The notes: generated from the sequence alone by a model not told the origin. Numbered from the stretch's first letter, positions 8,647 through 17,315 are shown. The stretch is DNA of 64,000 nt from Pseudomonas zanjanensis (GCF_014268745.2 NZ_JABWRB020000007.1:1-64000); one strand, 5' to 3'. A program made the numbers and translations.

Positions 8647-9930
8647 TCAAATGACGATCCGCAGGCACTGGCCCGCGTGATACAGCGAAAAACCGGCCTC
8701 ATACAGGCAACTGCGCAACCCCACCCCGGCCAGTGGCTGCATGGGCGCGAACGGGATCGGCAGGGCCTGGGCGTTACCGTGGCAGAGGTAATCGGCGAAC
8801 GCCTTGCCGACCACCGTACCGGTGGTCACGCCCCGGCCGTTGTAGCCGGTCACGGCCACCAGCCCGGGGGCCGGTTCGAACAGGCGCATCAGATGATCGG
8901 GGGTAAAGGCGATGCAACCGGTCCAGGTGCATTCCCACTCCACCGGCTTGAGATAAGGAAAATAGTGTTGCTGTACTCGGTCGGCCCAGGCCTTGAGGAA
9001 CCAGGTCGGCTTGCGGTTGCCGTTGCCCAGGCTGCCCAGCAGCAAGCGGCCGTCCTTGTCCCGGCGGATGCTGCTCAGCACCTGGCGGGTATCCCACGAA
9101 CCCTGGCCGCCTGGCAGGATGCGGCGGGCGGCCTCGTCGGTCAGCGGGACCGAGGCGACCTGATAGTAATAGCCAGGGAAAAAATTGCGCCGCAGCTCGG
9201 TCCAGTCGCCCTCGGTGTAGGCGTTGGAGGCAATCACCACCTGCTCGGCCAGCACCGAACCCTGGGCGGTTAGCACCGACCAGCGCTGGCCTTGGCGTTC
9301 CAGGCGGGTCACCGGGGAATGGTCGAACAACTGGCCGCCCAGGTCCGTTGCGGCCTTGGCCAACCCGCTGGTGTAGGCCATCGGGTTGAGCGTGCCGGCG
9401 CGGCGGTCGAGTAATGCCGCAGCGATTTTCGAGGTGCCGGTCGCCTCCGCGCAGGCCTGGCCGGTGAGCAACTCCACCGGGGCGCCACGGCGTTTCCATT
9501 GTGCCTCGCGACTGCGCAGGTCGGCCTCGCCCCGGGCGTTATGGGCCATGTGCAGGGTGCCTTCGCGACGCAACTGGCAATCGATGCTGTATTTATCGAT
9601 GAGACTGAACACCAAGGCTGGCGCAGCCCCCAGCATGCGGTTGAGCTGGCTGCCCACCGCCTCGCCGAACCCGGCCTCGATGTCATCCGGCGGGATCCAC
9701 AGCCCGGCGTTCACCAGGCCGACGTTGCGTCCCGACCCGCCCTGCCCGGCCCGATGGGCTTCCAGCACAGCCACGCGCTTGCCTTGTTCGAGCAAGTGCA
9801 CCGCCGCCGACAGCCCGGTGAAGCCTGCGCCGATCACACAGACATCCACCGTGATTTCACCGGTGAGCGCGGTGTTTTCAGGCCTTTGCGGCGTCAGTTT
9901 TTCCCACAGACACTCTTCGCGTAACGGCAT
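8647..9930 (-). CDS. amaA: FAD-dependent oxidoreductase, probable L-pipecolate oxidase AmaA
   Basis: A DAO-family flavoprotein of 427 residues with an N-terminal FAD-binding motif VIGAGFTGLSAAVHLLEQG starting near 38 and the C-terminal GYNGRGVTTGT flavin-contact motif near 375. The ATG at 9930 is chosen because CCGGAG precedes it. The neighbour amaB encodes the enzyme that consumes piperideine-6-carboxylate. In P. putida this pair converts L-pipecolate, derived from D-lysine, to 2-aminoadipate. The general family also includes gamma-glutamylputrescine oxidase, so the substrate assignment rests mainly on context. Confidence 0.72.
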   Translation of the reverse strand: MPLREECLWEKLTPQRPENTALTGEITVDVCVIGAGFTGLSAAVHLLEQGKRVAVLEAHRAGQGGSGRNVGLVNAGLWIPPDDIEAGFGEAVGSQLNRMLGAAPALVFSLIDKYSIDCQLRREGTLHMAHNARGEADLRSREAQWKRRGAPVELLTGQACAEATGTSKIAAALLDRRAGTLNPMAYTSGLAKAATDLGGQLFDHSPVTRLERQGQRWSVLTAQGSVLAEQVVIASNAYTEGDWTELRRNFFPGYYYQVASVPLTDEAARRILPGGQGSWDTRQVLSSIRRDKDGRLLLGSLGNGNRKPTWFLKAWADRVQQHYFPYLKPVEWECTWTGCIAFTPDHLMRLFEPAPGLVAVTGYNGRGVTTGTVVGKAFADYLCHGNAQALPIPFAPMQPLAGVGLRSCLYEAGFSLYHAGQCLRIVI

Positions 9931-9974
9931 TGCCAGACTCCGGAAATGAAACCTAACCACTACACCATTCCATT

Positions 9975-10064
9975 TGTGGGAGCGGGCTTGCTCGCGAAGG
10001 CAGTTGGCCTGTCAACACTAATGTTGAGTGACAGTCCGCTTTCGCGAGCAAGCCCGCTCCCACA
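9975..10064. repeat. REPIN, family A
   Basis: Inverted pair of TGTGGGAGCGGGCTTGCTCG repeats between amaB and amaA, near-perfect arms with a centre of about 38 bp. Confidence 0.87.
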
Positions 10065-10088
10065 TGGGATCACCGCTTGGCTCAAGCC

Positions 10089-11579
10089 TTAATCGAACGT
10101 AATCCCCTGCGCCAACGGCAACTCCAACGAGTAATTCACGGTGTTGGTCTGGCGGCGCATGTAGCCGCGCCAGGCGTCGGAGCCGGATTCGCGACCGCCG
10201 CCGGTTTCTTTTTCGCCGCCGAACGCGCCGCCGATTTCCGCGCCGCTCGGGCCGATGTTGACGTTGGCGATGCCACAGTCGCTGCCCACGGCCGACATGA
10301 ACTGCTCGGCTTCACGCACGTCGGTGGTGAAGATGCAGGACGACAGGCCCTGAGGCACGGCATTGTTCAAGTGCAGGGCCTCGGCAAAGTCCTTGTAGCC
10401 GACCACGTACAGGATCGGCGCGAAGGTTTCATGGCGCACCACATCACTCTGCTCGGGCATCTCGACGATGGCCGGCGAGACGTAATAGGCATTCGGGAAT
10501 TGGTCTTCAAGCTGGCGCTTGCCACCAAACACGCGACCGCCTTCGCTCAAGGCCTGCTCTAGCGCGTCCTGCATGCCCTCGAAGCTGTGCTTGTCGATCA
10601 GCGGTCCGACCAGGTTGCCTTCCAGCGGATGGCCAATGCGCACTTTCGAATAGGCGGCCTTGAGGCGGGTGACGATCTCTTCCTTCACCGACTCATGGGC
10701 AATCAGGCGACGCAGGGTGGTGCAACGCTGGCCGGCGGTGCCGACGGCGCTGAACAGGATGGCGCGCACGGCCATGTCCAGGTCGGCGCTCGGCGCCAGG
10801 ATCATGGCGTTGTTGCCGCCCAGCTCCAGGATGCTGCGGGCGAAACGCGCGGCGACTTTCGGCGCCACTTCACGGCCCATGCGGGTGCTGCCGGTGGCGC
10901 TGATCAAGGCCACGCGCGGGTCATCCACCAGCGCTTCACCGGCATCGCGACCGCCGATGATCACCTGGCTCAGGTACGGTGGCGCGTCGCTGAAGTTCTT
11001 CAGCACGCGCTCGAACAGCGCCTGGCACGCCAGGGCGGTGAGTGGGGTCTTTTCCGACGGTTTCCAGATCACCGAGTTGCCGCAGACCAGGGCCAGCGTG
11101 GTGTTCCAGGCCCAGACCGCGACGGGGAAGTTGAAGGCACTGATCACCCCGACCACGCCCAGCGGATGCCAGGATTCACGCATGTGGTGGCCTGGGCGTT
11201 CGGAGGCGATGGTCAAACCGTACAACTGGCGGGACAGGCCGACGGCGAAGTCGCAGATGTCGATCATCTCTTGCACTTCACCCAGGCCTTCCTGGGTGAT
11301 CTTGCCGGCTTCCCAGGACACCAGCTCGCCGAGATCGGCCTTGTATTCACGCAACAGATCGCCGAATTGACGCACCAGCTCGCCGCGACGCGGGGCCGGC
11401 ACCTTGCGCCACAGGTCGAAGGCATGCTCGGCACGGCTGACCTGCTGCTCGACTTCAGCGGCGCCTTCCCAGTTCACGGCGCCGATACGACTGCCATCGA
11501 TAGGCGAATGCACCGGCTGCGCGCCGCCCTGGTACAAGGCCGGATTGACGCCCAGACGATCAAGCAATGCAGCAACCAT
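10089..11579 (-). CDS. amaB: Piperideine-6-carboxylate / 2-aminoadipate semialdehyde dehydrogenase AmaB
   Basis: An NAD(P)-dependent aldehyde dehydrogenase of 496 residues, close to the ALDH7 (antiquitin) family. The motifs ELGGNNAMILAP and GQRCTTLRRL give the catalytic Glu and Cys, and GSTRMGREVA precedes them. It oxidises 2-aminoadipate 6-semialdehyde, in equilibrium with piperideine-6-carboxylate, to 2-aminoadipate in the pipecolate branch of lysine catabolism. The ATG at 11579 is preceded by AGGAGTTACC, so the 15-codon longer frame is unlikely. It is divergent from the LysR gene and upstream of amaA, separated from it by a REPIN. Confidence 0.85.
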   Translation of the reverse strand: MVAALLDRLGVNPALYQGGAQPVHSPIDGSRIGAVNWEGAAEVEQQVSRAEHAFDLWRKVPAPRRGELVRQFGDLLREYKADLGELVSWEAGKITQEGLGEVQEMIDICDFAVGLSRQLYGLTIASERPGHHMRESWHPLGVVGVISAFNFPVAVWAWNTTLALVCGNSVIWKPSEKTPLTALACQALFERVLKNFSDAPPYLSQVIIGGRDAGEALVDDPRVALISATGSTRMGREVAPKVAARFARSILELGGNNAMILAPSADLDMAVRAILFSAVGTAGQRCTTLRRLIAHESVKEEIVTRLKAAYSKVRIGHPLEGNLVGPLIDKHSFEGMQDALEQALSEGGRVFGGKRQLEDQFPNAYYVSPAIVEMPEQSDVVRHETFAPILYVVGYKDFAEALHLNNAVPQGLSSCIFTTDVREAEQFMSAVGSDCGIANVNIGPSGAEIGGAFGGEKETGGGRESGSDAWRGYMRRQTNTVNYSLELPLAQGITFD

Positions 11580-11757
11580 GGGTAACTCCTCTAAACGAGC
11601 GATAAAAGATTGGCAGGCGGGCAATCACGTCTGCTCAGGCCTCTAGTTTTAGCTGGCTCGAGTCTTGCCAACAAACGACCATTAAGCGAGATATCATTCC
11701 GTTTATTCATGCTGCCCCTGACTCGATTTATAGAGCAACAAGAAAAAGGCCCTCGTC

Positions 11758-12666
11758 ATGCTCAATAAGCGCTATTTACCATCGATAACCGCCCTCCAGT
11801 GCTTCGAAGCCGTGACCCGCCACCTGAGCTTTACCCGTGCCGCCGAAGAGCTTCACCTGACCCAGAGTGCCGTCAGCAAACAGGTCGCCCAGCTTGAGGA
11901 ATTGTTGCAGCACCTGCTGTTCCGGCGCGTGCGCCGTCGCTTGCAGCTGACACCGGCCGGGGATTTGTATCTGGGGGAAGTACGAAAAATCCTCACCCAG
12001 GTGGAGATGTCTACCCATTACCTGCGGTCCTACGGTGGCGACACCGAAGTCCTGCGTGTTTCCACGCCCCCGACCTTTGGGGCTCGCTGGCTGGTCCCGC
12101 GCCTGAAAGGCTGGCGCCTGCGTCATCCGAAAATTCATCTGGACCTGTGCAGCGAGCAGGAAGCCGACGACTTGCAGCAGGGGCGCAGCGACCTGGCGTT
12201 CTACTTCGGCCAGGGTTCACGCCCTGGCACCGAGTCCCTGAGACTTTTCGACGAGGAGCTGGTGCCAGTCTGCGCGCCCGGCAGCCTACCCGGCCAGCCC
12301 TTCACCGACCCGACCCAATTGGCCGAGTTGGTGCTGCTGCAAAACGCCTCGCGACCCCAGGCCTGGCACGACTGGTTCGACAGCCAGGGCTACCACACCG
12401 AACACAGCTACCACGGCCCGCGTTTCGAAACCTTCTACATGTGCATTCGCGCCGCCCAGGTCGGCTGTGGCGTCGCCCTGCTGCCACGGTTCCTGGTGGA
12501 AGAAGAACTGGCCGACGGCAAGCTGGTCATCCCCTGGCCCCACGCAATGCCCAGCACCAGCGCCTATTACCTGGCCTATCCGGAGCATTCGGCGGAAGTA
12601 CCCAAGGTGCGGCTTTTCGTGGAGTGGATGCTGGAGCAGATTGACAGCCCGGAAGTACCGCAATAA
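11758..12666 (+). CDS. LysR family transcriptional regulator (GcvA-like), likely regulator of amaAB
   Basis: A 302-residue LysR-type regulator. The N-terminal helix-turn-helix spans about residues 6-65 (ALQCFEAVTRHLSFTRAAEE then LTQSAVSKQVAQLE), and the effector-binding domain spans about 90-295. The close match of its start, LPSITALQCFEAV, to the GcvA/AmpR subgroup places it there. It is transcribed divergently from amaB across 178 bp, the classic arrangement for a LysR regulator and its target, so control of pipecolate/lysine catabolism is inferred. Confidence 0.85.
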   Translation: MLNKRYLPSITALQCFEAVTRHLSFTRAAEELHLTQSAVSKQVAQLEELLQHLLFRRVRRRLQLTPAGDLYLGEVRKILTQVEMSTHYLRSYGGDTEVLRVSTPPTFGARWLVPRLKGWRLRHPKIHLDLCSEQEADDLQQGRSDLAFYFGQGSRPGTESLRLFDEELVPVCAPGSLPGQPFTDPTQLAELVLLQNASRPQAWHDWFDSQGYHTEHSYHGPRFETFYMCIRAAQVGCGVALLPRFLVEEELADGKLVIPWPHAMPSTSAYYLAYPEHSAEVPKVRLFVEWMLEQIDSPEVPQ

Positions 12667-12686
12667 CGGCACCCCACACAAACCCC

Positions 12687-12779
12687 GTGGCGAGGGAGCT
12701 TGCTCCCGCTCGGGTGCGAAGCACCCGCAAAAAAAGGGGAGCGCTTCGCACTCCAGCGGGAGCACGCTCCCTCGCCACA
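12687..12779. repeat. REPIN, family B
   Basis: Inverted GTGGCGAGGGAGCTTGCTCC repeats just after the LysR gene; the right arm carries an A-to-C-type variant (AGCACGCTCC). Confidence 0.85.
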
Positions 12780-12913
12780 GTAAGCGCGCTCCCGCAAAGG
12801 CCTGAGGACTGTTAAAAAATCGCTGGCAAAACCCACCACGGTTATGCGCCACTAGCCGTTCACTGAACTGCCGAACTTCGCTGCCCACGGCTGCGGCCTG
12901 TCTGGAGAACCCT

Positions 12914-14140
12914 ATGAGCGAGAGCGTATTTGCCGATCGTATCGTGCAGAACCTGCTCGACACCGACTTCTACAAACTGACGATGATGCAGGCGGTGCTG
13001 CACAACTACCCCAACGTCGAAGTCGAGTGGGAGTTCCGTTGCCGCAACAGCGAAGACCTGCGACCGTACCTGGCAGAGATCCGCTTCCAGATCGAGCGCC
13101 TGGCGGAGTTGAACCTGAGCGCTGACCAGTTGGGTTTCCTGGAGCGCATCAGCTTCCTCAAGCCGGACTTCCTACGCTTCCTGGGGCTGTTCCGCTTCAA
13201 CCTGCGCTACGTGCACACCGGCATCGACAACGGCGAGCTGTTCATCCGCCTGCGCGGACCGTGGCTGCATGTGATCCTGTTCGAAGTGCCGCTGTTGGCC
13301 ATCGTCAGCGAAGTGCGTAATCGCTATCGCTACCGTGAAGTCGTCCTGGAACAGACCCGCGAGCAGCTGTACCGCAAGTTCGACTGGTTGAGCGCCAACG
13401 CCAGCGCCGACGAGCTGTCCGAGCTGCAAGTCGCGGATTTCGGCACCCGTCGTCGGTTTTCCTTCCGCGTTCAGGAAGAAGTGGTCAACGTCCTCAAGCA
13501 CGATTTCCCCGGGCGTTTCGTCGGCACCAGTAACGTCCACCTGTCCCGGGAGCTGGACATGAAACCCCTCGGCACCATGGCCCACGAGTGGATCATGGCC
13601 CATCAGCAACTGGGCCCGCGATTGATCGACAGCCAGATCGCCGCCCTCGATTGCTGGGTGCGTGAATACCGAGGCCTGCTGGGTATCGCGCTCACCGATT
13701 GCATCACCATGGACGCTTTCCTCAAGGACTTCGATCTGTTCTTCGCCAAGCTGTTCGACGGCTTGCGCCACGACTCGGGCGACCCGGTGATCTGGGCGGA
13801 AAAAGCCATTGCCCACTACCACAAGCTAGGCATCGACCCGATGAGCAAGACCCTGGTGTTCTCCGATAGCCTGACATTGCCCAAATGCCTGGAGATTTTT
13901 CGGGCGTTGCGTGGTCGCATTAATGTCAGCTTCGGTATCGGCACCCACCTGACCTGCGACATTCCGGGTGTCGAGCCGATGAGCATCGTGCTTAAAATGA
14001 TCAGCTGTGCCGGGCAACCCGTGGCCAAGATTTCCGATGAGCCCGGCAAGACCCACTGCAAGGACCCGAATTTCGTCGCCTACATGCGACACGTTTTCCA
14101 AGTACCTGCCGCCCTTTCAGACGCATCAAGCAAGGAGTGA
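12914..14140 (+). CDS. pncB: Nicotinate phosphoribosyltransferase
   Basis: Converts nicotinate and PRPP to nicotinate mononucleotide in the Preiss-Handler NAD salvage pathway. The 408-residue sequence has the family start LLDTDFYKLTMMQAVLHNYP, the DFGTRRRFS motif near 180, the GTSNVHLS segment near 207 and the GTMAHEWIM histidine (autophosphorylation) near 223. The ATG has GGAGAACCCT upstream. It is immediately followed by nadE, whose ribosome binding site overlaps the pncB stop, so the two steps of NAD synthesis are co-expressed. Confidence 0.95.
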   Translation: MSESVFADRIVQNLLDTDFYKLTMMQAVLHNYPNVEVEWEFRCRNSEDLRPYLAEIRFQIERLAELNLSADQLGFLERISFLKPDFLRFLGLFRFNLRYVHTGIDNGELFIRLRGPWLHVILFEVPLLAIVSEVRNRYRYREVVLEQTREQLYRKFDWLSANASADELSELQVADFGTRRRFSFRVQEEVVNVLKHDFPGRFVGTSNVHLSRELDMKPLGTMAHEWIMAHQQLGPRLIDSQIAALDCWVREYRGLLGIALTDCITMDAFLKDFDLFFAKLFDGLRHDSGDPVIWAEKAIAHYHKLGIDPMSKTLVFSDSLTLPKCLEIFRALRGRINVSFGIGTHLTCDIPGVEPMSIVLKMISCAGQPVAKISDEPGKTHCKDPNFVAYMRHVFQVPAALSDASSKE

Positions 14141-14144
14141 ATTC

Positions 14145-14972
14145 ATGCAAGCCGTACAGCGTGAGATTGCTGAACAGCTCAAGGTCCAGCCACCGTTCGC
14201 CAATGACGCCGCCCTCAAGGCCGAAATCGCCCGGCGAGTGAGCTTTATCCAGGATTGCCTGGTCAATTCCGGGCTCAAGTCCCTCGTGCTGGGCATCAGC
14301 GGGGGCGTCGACTCGCTGACCGCCGGGCTGCTGGCCCAACGCGCCATGCGCGAACTGCGGGAGAAAACCGGCAACTCGGCCTACAAGTTCATCGCCGTGC
14401 GCCTGCCGTACGAAACCCAGTTCGACGAACATGAAGCACAGGCCTGCGTGGACTTCATCGACCCGGACGAGCGCCATACCGTCAACATCGGCCCGGCGGT
14501 CAAGGCCTTGGCCGAGCAAGTCGCGGCGTTCGAGGGCAAGGCGGCGGTGTCGCGGGATTTCGTGCTGGGCAATACCAAGGCGCGGATGCGAATGGTGGCG
14601 CAGTACACCATCGCCGGGACCGAGCAGGGCTTGGTGATCGGCACTGACCATGCGGCTGAAGCGGTCATGGGTTTCTTCACCAAGTTCGGTGACGGTGCCT
14701 GCGACCTGGCACCGTTGAGCGGCCTGGTGAAAAACCAGGTCCGGGCCATCGCCAGGGATTTTGGCGCGCCGGAATCGCTGGTGGAAAAAGTCCCCACCGC
14801 CGACCTTGAAGACCTGTCACCCGGCAAGCCGGATGAAGCCTCCCACGGCGTGACCTACGCCGAGATCGATGCGTTCCTGCACGGCCAACCGGTTCGCGAA
14901 GAGGCGGCAAAAATCATTTGTGATACCTATCGCAAAACCGAGCACAAGCGCGTGATGCCGTACGCCCCGTAA
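14145..14972 (+). CDS. nadE: Ammonia-dependent NAD+ synthetase
   Basis: Amidates nicotinic acid adenine dinucleotide to NAD with ATP and ammonia. The 275-residue length and absence of a glutaminase domain fit the short bacterial form. The pyrophosphate-binding P-loop SGGVDS lies near residue 53, and GTDHAAEAVMGFFTKFGDG near 165 is typical. The start at 14145 follows AAGGAGTGAATTC, which overlaps the pncB stop; a longer in-frame reading lies inside pncB and is rejected. Confidence 0.95.
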   Translation: MQAVQREIAEQLKVQPPFANDAALKAEIARRVSFIQDCLVNSGLKSLVLGISGGVDSLTAGLLAQRAMRELREKTGNSAYKFIAVRLPYETQFDEHEAQACVDFIDPDERHTVNIGPAVKALAEQVAAFEGKAAVSRDFVLGNTKARMRMVAQYTIAGTEQGLVIGTDHAAEAVMGFFTKFGDGACDLAPLSGLVKNQVRAIARDFGAPESLVEKVPTADLEDLSPGKPDEASHGVTYAEIDAFLHGQPVREEAAKIICDTYRKTEHKRVMPYAP

Positions 14973-14996
14973 CCACCGCGACGGTGTGACAATCCC

Positions 14997-15085
14997 TGTG
15001 GGAGCGAGCCTGCTCGCGAAGGCGTCGCATCAGCGACATCATTGCTGACTGACACACCGCTTTCGCGAGCAGGCTCGCTCCCACA
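14997..15085. repeat. REPIN, family A
   Basis: Inverted pair of the TGTGGGAGCGAGCCTGCTCG variant after nadE. Confidence 0.85.
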
Positions 15086-15130
15086 GGGGGCTTCATCGAA
15101 TACAAGAGTTGTGTCGGATCAAGCTCAAAA

Positions 15131-15221
15131 TGTGGGAGCGAGCCTGCTCGCGATTGCGGTGGGTCAGCTTGCATGGATGTTGAATGCGCTGACGCCATCG
15201 CGAGCAAGCTCGGCTCCCACA
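15131..15221. repeat. REPIN, family A, second tandem copy
   Basis: A second inverted pair 45 bp after the first. The right arm has one extra base (AAGCTCGGCTCCCACA) and both arms read CGCGAT rather than CGCGAA, so it is a diverged copy. It lies directly after the azurin stop. Confidence 0.8.
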
Positions 15222-15234
15222 GGACAGGCGGTGG

Positions 15235-15681
15235 TTACTTCAGGGTAACGGTGCCCTTCATCATCGAGATGTGGCCCGGGAACGAGCAGAAGAAGCCGTA
15301 CTTCTCGGAAGCACTGAGTTTCGACACGTCGAAGGTCACCGAGTCGGTTTCCTTGGCCCCAATGAGTTTGGTGTGGGCGATGACACGAGTATCACCGTCC
15401 TTGAGGTAGTTCTTGTCGATACCGGCGCTCAGACCATCGGTGGCGATCGGCTGCATGTCAGCCTCTTTGCTCAGCACCCAGTTATGGCCCATGACGTTTT
15501 TTGGCAAATTGCCCGAGTGCGTCAGCTCAACGGTGAACGTCTTGCAGCTCTTGTCGATTTCGATGGCCTTGGTGCTGAAGGACATCTGGTCGGTCGAGTC
15601 GATGGTGGTCTTGCACTCCGCTGCCATCAGTTGGCTGCTGGCCAGTGTCAACAGGGATACTGCTACAAGTTTGGCAAACAT
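15235..15681 (-). CDS. azu: Azurin, periplasmic blue copper protein
   Basis: A small periplasmic electron carrier linked to denitrification and redox stress in pseudomonads. The precursor has 148 residues: a 20-residue signal peptide (MFAKLVAVSLLTLASSQLMA) followed by mature AECKTTID. The type 1 copper ligands are all visible: His46 in NVMGHNW, Cys112 in FFCSFPG, His117 in FPGHIS and Met121 in SMMKG. The Cys3-Cys26 disulfide partners are present. The start at 15681 follows TGGGAG. A reading frame extending 67 codons upstream is not coding-like. Confidence 0.96.
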   Translation of the reverse strand: MFAKLVAVSLLTLASSQLMAAECKTTIDSTDQMSFSTKAIEIDKSCKTFTVELTHSGNLPKNVMGHNWVLSKEADMQPIATDGLSAGIDKNYLKDGDTRVIAHTKLIGAKETDSVTFDVSKLSASEKYGFFCSFPGHISMMKGTVTLK

Positions 15682-15753
15682 CGTGAATCTCCCAGGCATG
15701 GTTAACAAAATTCCGTCAAAGGAAAAGACTGCCTGATTTTCCGGCAAGTTCCT

Positions 15754-15767
15754 ATGACCTGAGTCAA
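15754..15767. promoter_or_regulatory. Candidate ANR/FNR-type box upstream of azu
   Basis: Read on the azu strand, TTGACTCAGGTCAT matches the ANR/FNR palindrome TTGAY-N4-RTCAA at all but the last position. It is 73-86 bp upstream of the azu start, a plausible place for an activator. ANR control of azurin is known in P. aeruginosa; here it is inferred from the motif. Confidence 0.4.
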
Positions 15768-15871
15768 AGATTGTATACAACTTAAGCCTATCAGCCTGAT
15801 GGACAGAATCAACCAGCCAGAAGTATGAGGCGGCCCTATGATCAGGCCCATCATCTTCTGGAGCGATCATC

Positions 15872-15961
15872 ATGAACGTCAACAGCCTGCTGTGCAGCTT
15901 GCTCGCCGCCTACGCCTGCGGCGCCAGCGGTACCTACGAAAAGCCCCGGCGCGAGGTTTAA
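15872..15961 (+). CDS. Possible 29-residue small protein
   Basis: An ATG preceded by TGGAGCGATCATC opens a 29-codon frame ending in TAA. The peptide begins MNVNSLLCSLLAAYACGASG and ends in a charged tail rich in Lys, Arg and Glu. It has a short hydrophobic core with two cysteines but no clear signal peptidase II lipobox. It lies between azu and the LOG gene. Only the ribosome binding site and composition support it, so this is a low-confidence call. Confidence 0.3.
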   Translation: MNVNSLLCSLLAAYACGASGTYEKPRREV

Positions 15962-16022
15962 GTCCTTTGCGCAACACAGGCCAGGCTTTACTCTGGCGCG
16001 GTGACTGACCACGGAGTAAAGC

Positions 16023-16610
16023 ATGTCCATCGCGTCTGTTTGTGTATTTTGCGGCGCCAGCACTGGCACCACTCCCGCGTATCGTGAAGCGGCGCAGGCC
16101 CTCGGCCGCGCCTTGGCGGAACGAAAACTGACCCTGGTCTACGGCGGCGGCGCTGTGGGATTGATGGGGATTGTCGCGGATGCGGCCCTGGCCGCTGGCG
16201 GCGAAGTCATCGGCATCATCCCGCAAAGCCTGAAGGACAAGGAGATCGGCCACAGCGGCCTGACCCGCCTGGAAGTGGTGGACGGCATGCACGCCCGCAA
16301 GGCGCGCATGGCTGAACTCAGCGATGCCTTCATCGCCCTGCCCGGCGGCCTCGGCACGCTGGAGGAGTTGTTCGAAGTCTGGACGTGGGGCCAGCTCGGC
16401 TATCACGGCAAACCGCTGGGGCTGCTGGAAGTGAACGGTTTCTACGGCAAGCTCACCGCTTTTCTCGATCATATCGTCGGCGAAGGCTTCGTCCGCGCGC
16501 CCCATCGTGACATGCTGCAAGTGAGCGAATCCGCGCAAAACCTGCTCGATGCCCTGGACGAATGGCAACCGTCCGTGCAGCCAAAGTGGGCCGAACAAAA
16601 ACCCAGCTAA
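16023..16610 (+). CDS. LOG family protein (putative cytokinin riboside 5'-monophosphate phosphoribohydrolase)
   Basis: A 195-residue Rossmann-fold protein of the TIGR00730/LOG family, sometimes misnamed lysine decarboxylase. It carries the nucleotide-binding start SVCVFCGASTG, YGGGAVGLMG near 39 and the catalytic PGGLGTLEELFE near 107. Members cleave nucleoside 5'-monophosphates to the base plus ribose 5-phosphate. The gene follows azu in other pseudomonads, and the small charged protein gene follows 68 bp downstream. Confidence 0.88.
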   Translation: MSIASVCVFCGASTGTTPAYREAAQALGRALAERKLTLVYGGGAVGLMGIVADAALAAGGEVIGIIPQSLKDKEIGHSGLTRLEVVDGMHARKARMAELSDAFIALPGGLGTLEELFEVWTWGQLGYHGKPLGLLEVNGFYGKLTAFLDHIVGEGFVRAPHRDMLQVSESAQNLLDALDEWQPSVQPKWAEQKPS

Positions 16611-16678
16611 CGGCTCGACCCCGATACAGGGCAGAATATGCGCCGCTCAACCTCACCTTCGACCCCAGAGGATCGCCC

Positions 16679-16864
16679 ATGGCCAAACCCAATTATTCCT
16701 TCGCCAAACGTCAGAGAGACTTGGCCAAGGAGCAGAAGAAAGAGGAAAAGCTCCAGCGCAAGAAAGCAACCGCCGATGAAGCAGCACTGAACCCCGATGC
16801 CGAGGGTGAAGTGGCGGCAGACGATGATGTCGATGCACCGAAAGATCAGGCCCCCGACGCCTGA
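16679..16864 (+). CDS. Small conserved highly charged protein
   Basis: A 61-residue protein starting MAKPNYSFAKRQRDLAKEQK. The first half is strongly basic and likely a single charged helix. The second half is acidic (EGEVAADDDVDAPKD), giving a split-charge, probably disordered molecule. The ATG has AGAGGATCGCCC upstream. I recognise it as a short protein often seen in pseudomonads but know no function. The charge layout could suit nucleic-acid or ribosome contact, which is speculation. Confidence 0.7.
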   Translation: MAKPNYSFAKRQRDLAKEQKKEEKLQRKKATADEAALNPDAEGEVAADDDVDAPKDQAPDA

Positions 16865-16915
16865 CTCCCCCAGGGCCCGATGATCCGATCCGGCCCCCCG
16901 GTTTTGTGTCCAGGA

Positions 16916-16934
16916 CCGGCAGCCTCGCTGCCGG
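16916..16934. terminator. Possible hairpin between convergent genes
   Basis: Perfect 7-bp stem CCGGCAG/CTGCCGG with a CCTCG loop between the converging small-protein and Nudix genes. It lacks a T-tract, so it may be a weak or Rho-assisted 3' end only. Confidence 0.35.
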
Positions 16935-16937
16935 CCC

Positions 16938-17315
16938 TCACAACCTCAGCGCCTTGATAATCGACAGGCGATAACCCGCAGGCAGGTTCACCGGCAATTG
17001 GTCCGGCGCGAACAGCCCGATCTCCTTGTGCTCATGACTGATGGTCGGCACGAAACCGCCCAGCAACTGGCAGCGGTACGTGGAGATGAAGACGTGCTTG
17101 CCGGCAATGACCTCGAACAGGTACGAATCCAGCGGCTCCCCCACACTCACCTCGACCGCCAGCTCCTCGGCGATCTCCCGTGCCAGGCATTGCGGCGCCG
17201 TTTCGCCCAGCTCGATCCGCCCGCCGGGCAGCTCCCACTCATCCCGCTCATTGAGCATCAGCACAACCAGGCCTTCGGGGGATTGCAGCACGCCTTTGAT
17301 GGACACCGGGAACAT
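16938..17315 (-). CDS. Nudix hydrolase
   Basis: A 125-residue Nudix-fold hydrolase. The Nudix box is clear, with GGRIELGETAPQCLAREIAEEL beginning near residue 35, matching Gx5Ex7REUxEExGU at the key Gly, Glu, Arg and Glu residues. The family hydrolyses nucleoside diphosphates linked to other groups; the substrate is not evident. The ATG at 17315 is chosen because the frame further upstream is made of REPIN sequence. The gene lies downstream of the transglutaminase gene on the same strand with a REPIN between. Confidence 0.82.
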   Translation of the reverse strand: MFPVSIKGVLQSPEGLVVLMLNERDEWELPGGRIELGETAPQCLAREIAEELAVEVSVGEPLDSYLFEVIAGKHVFISTYRCQLLGGFVPTISHEHKEIGLFAPDQLPVNLPAGYRLSIIKALRL

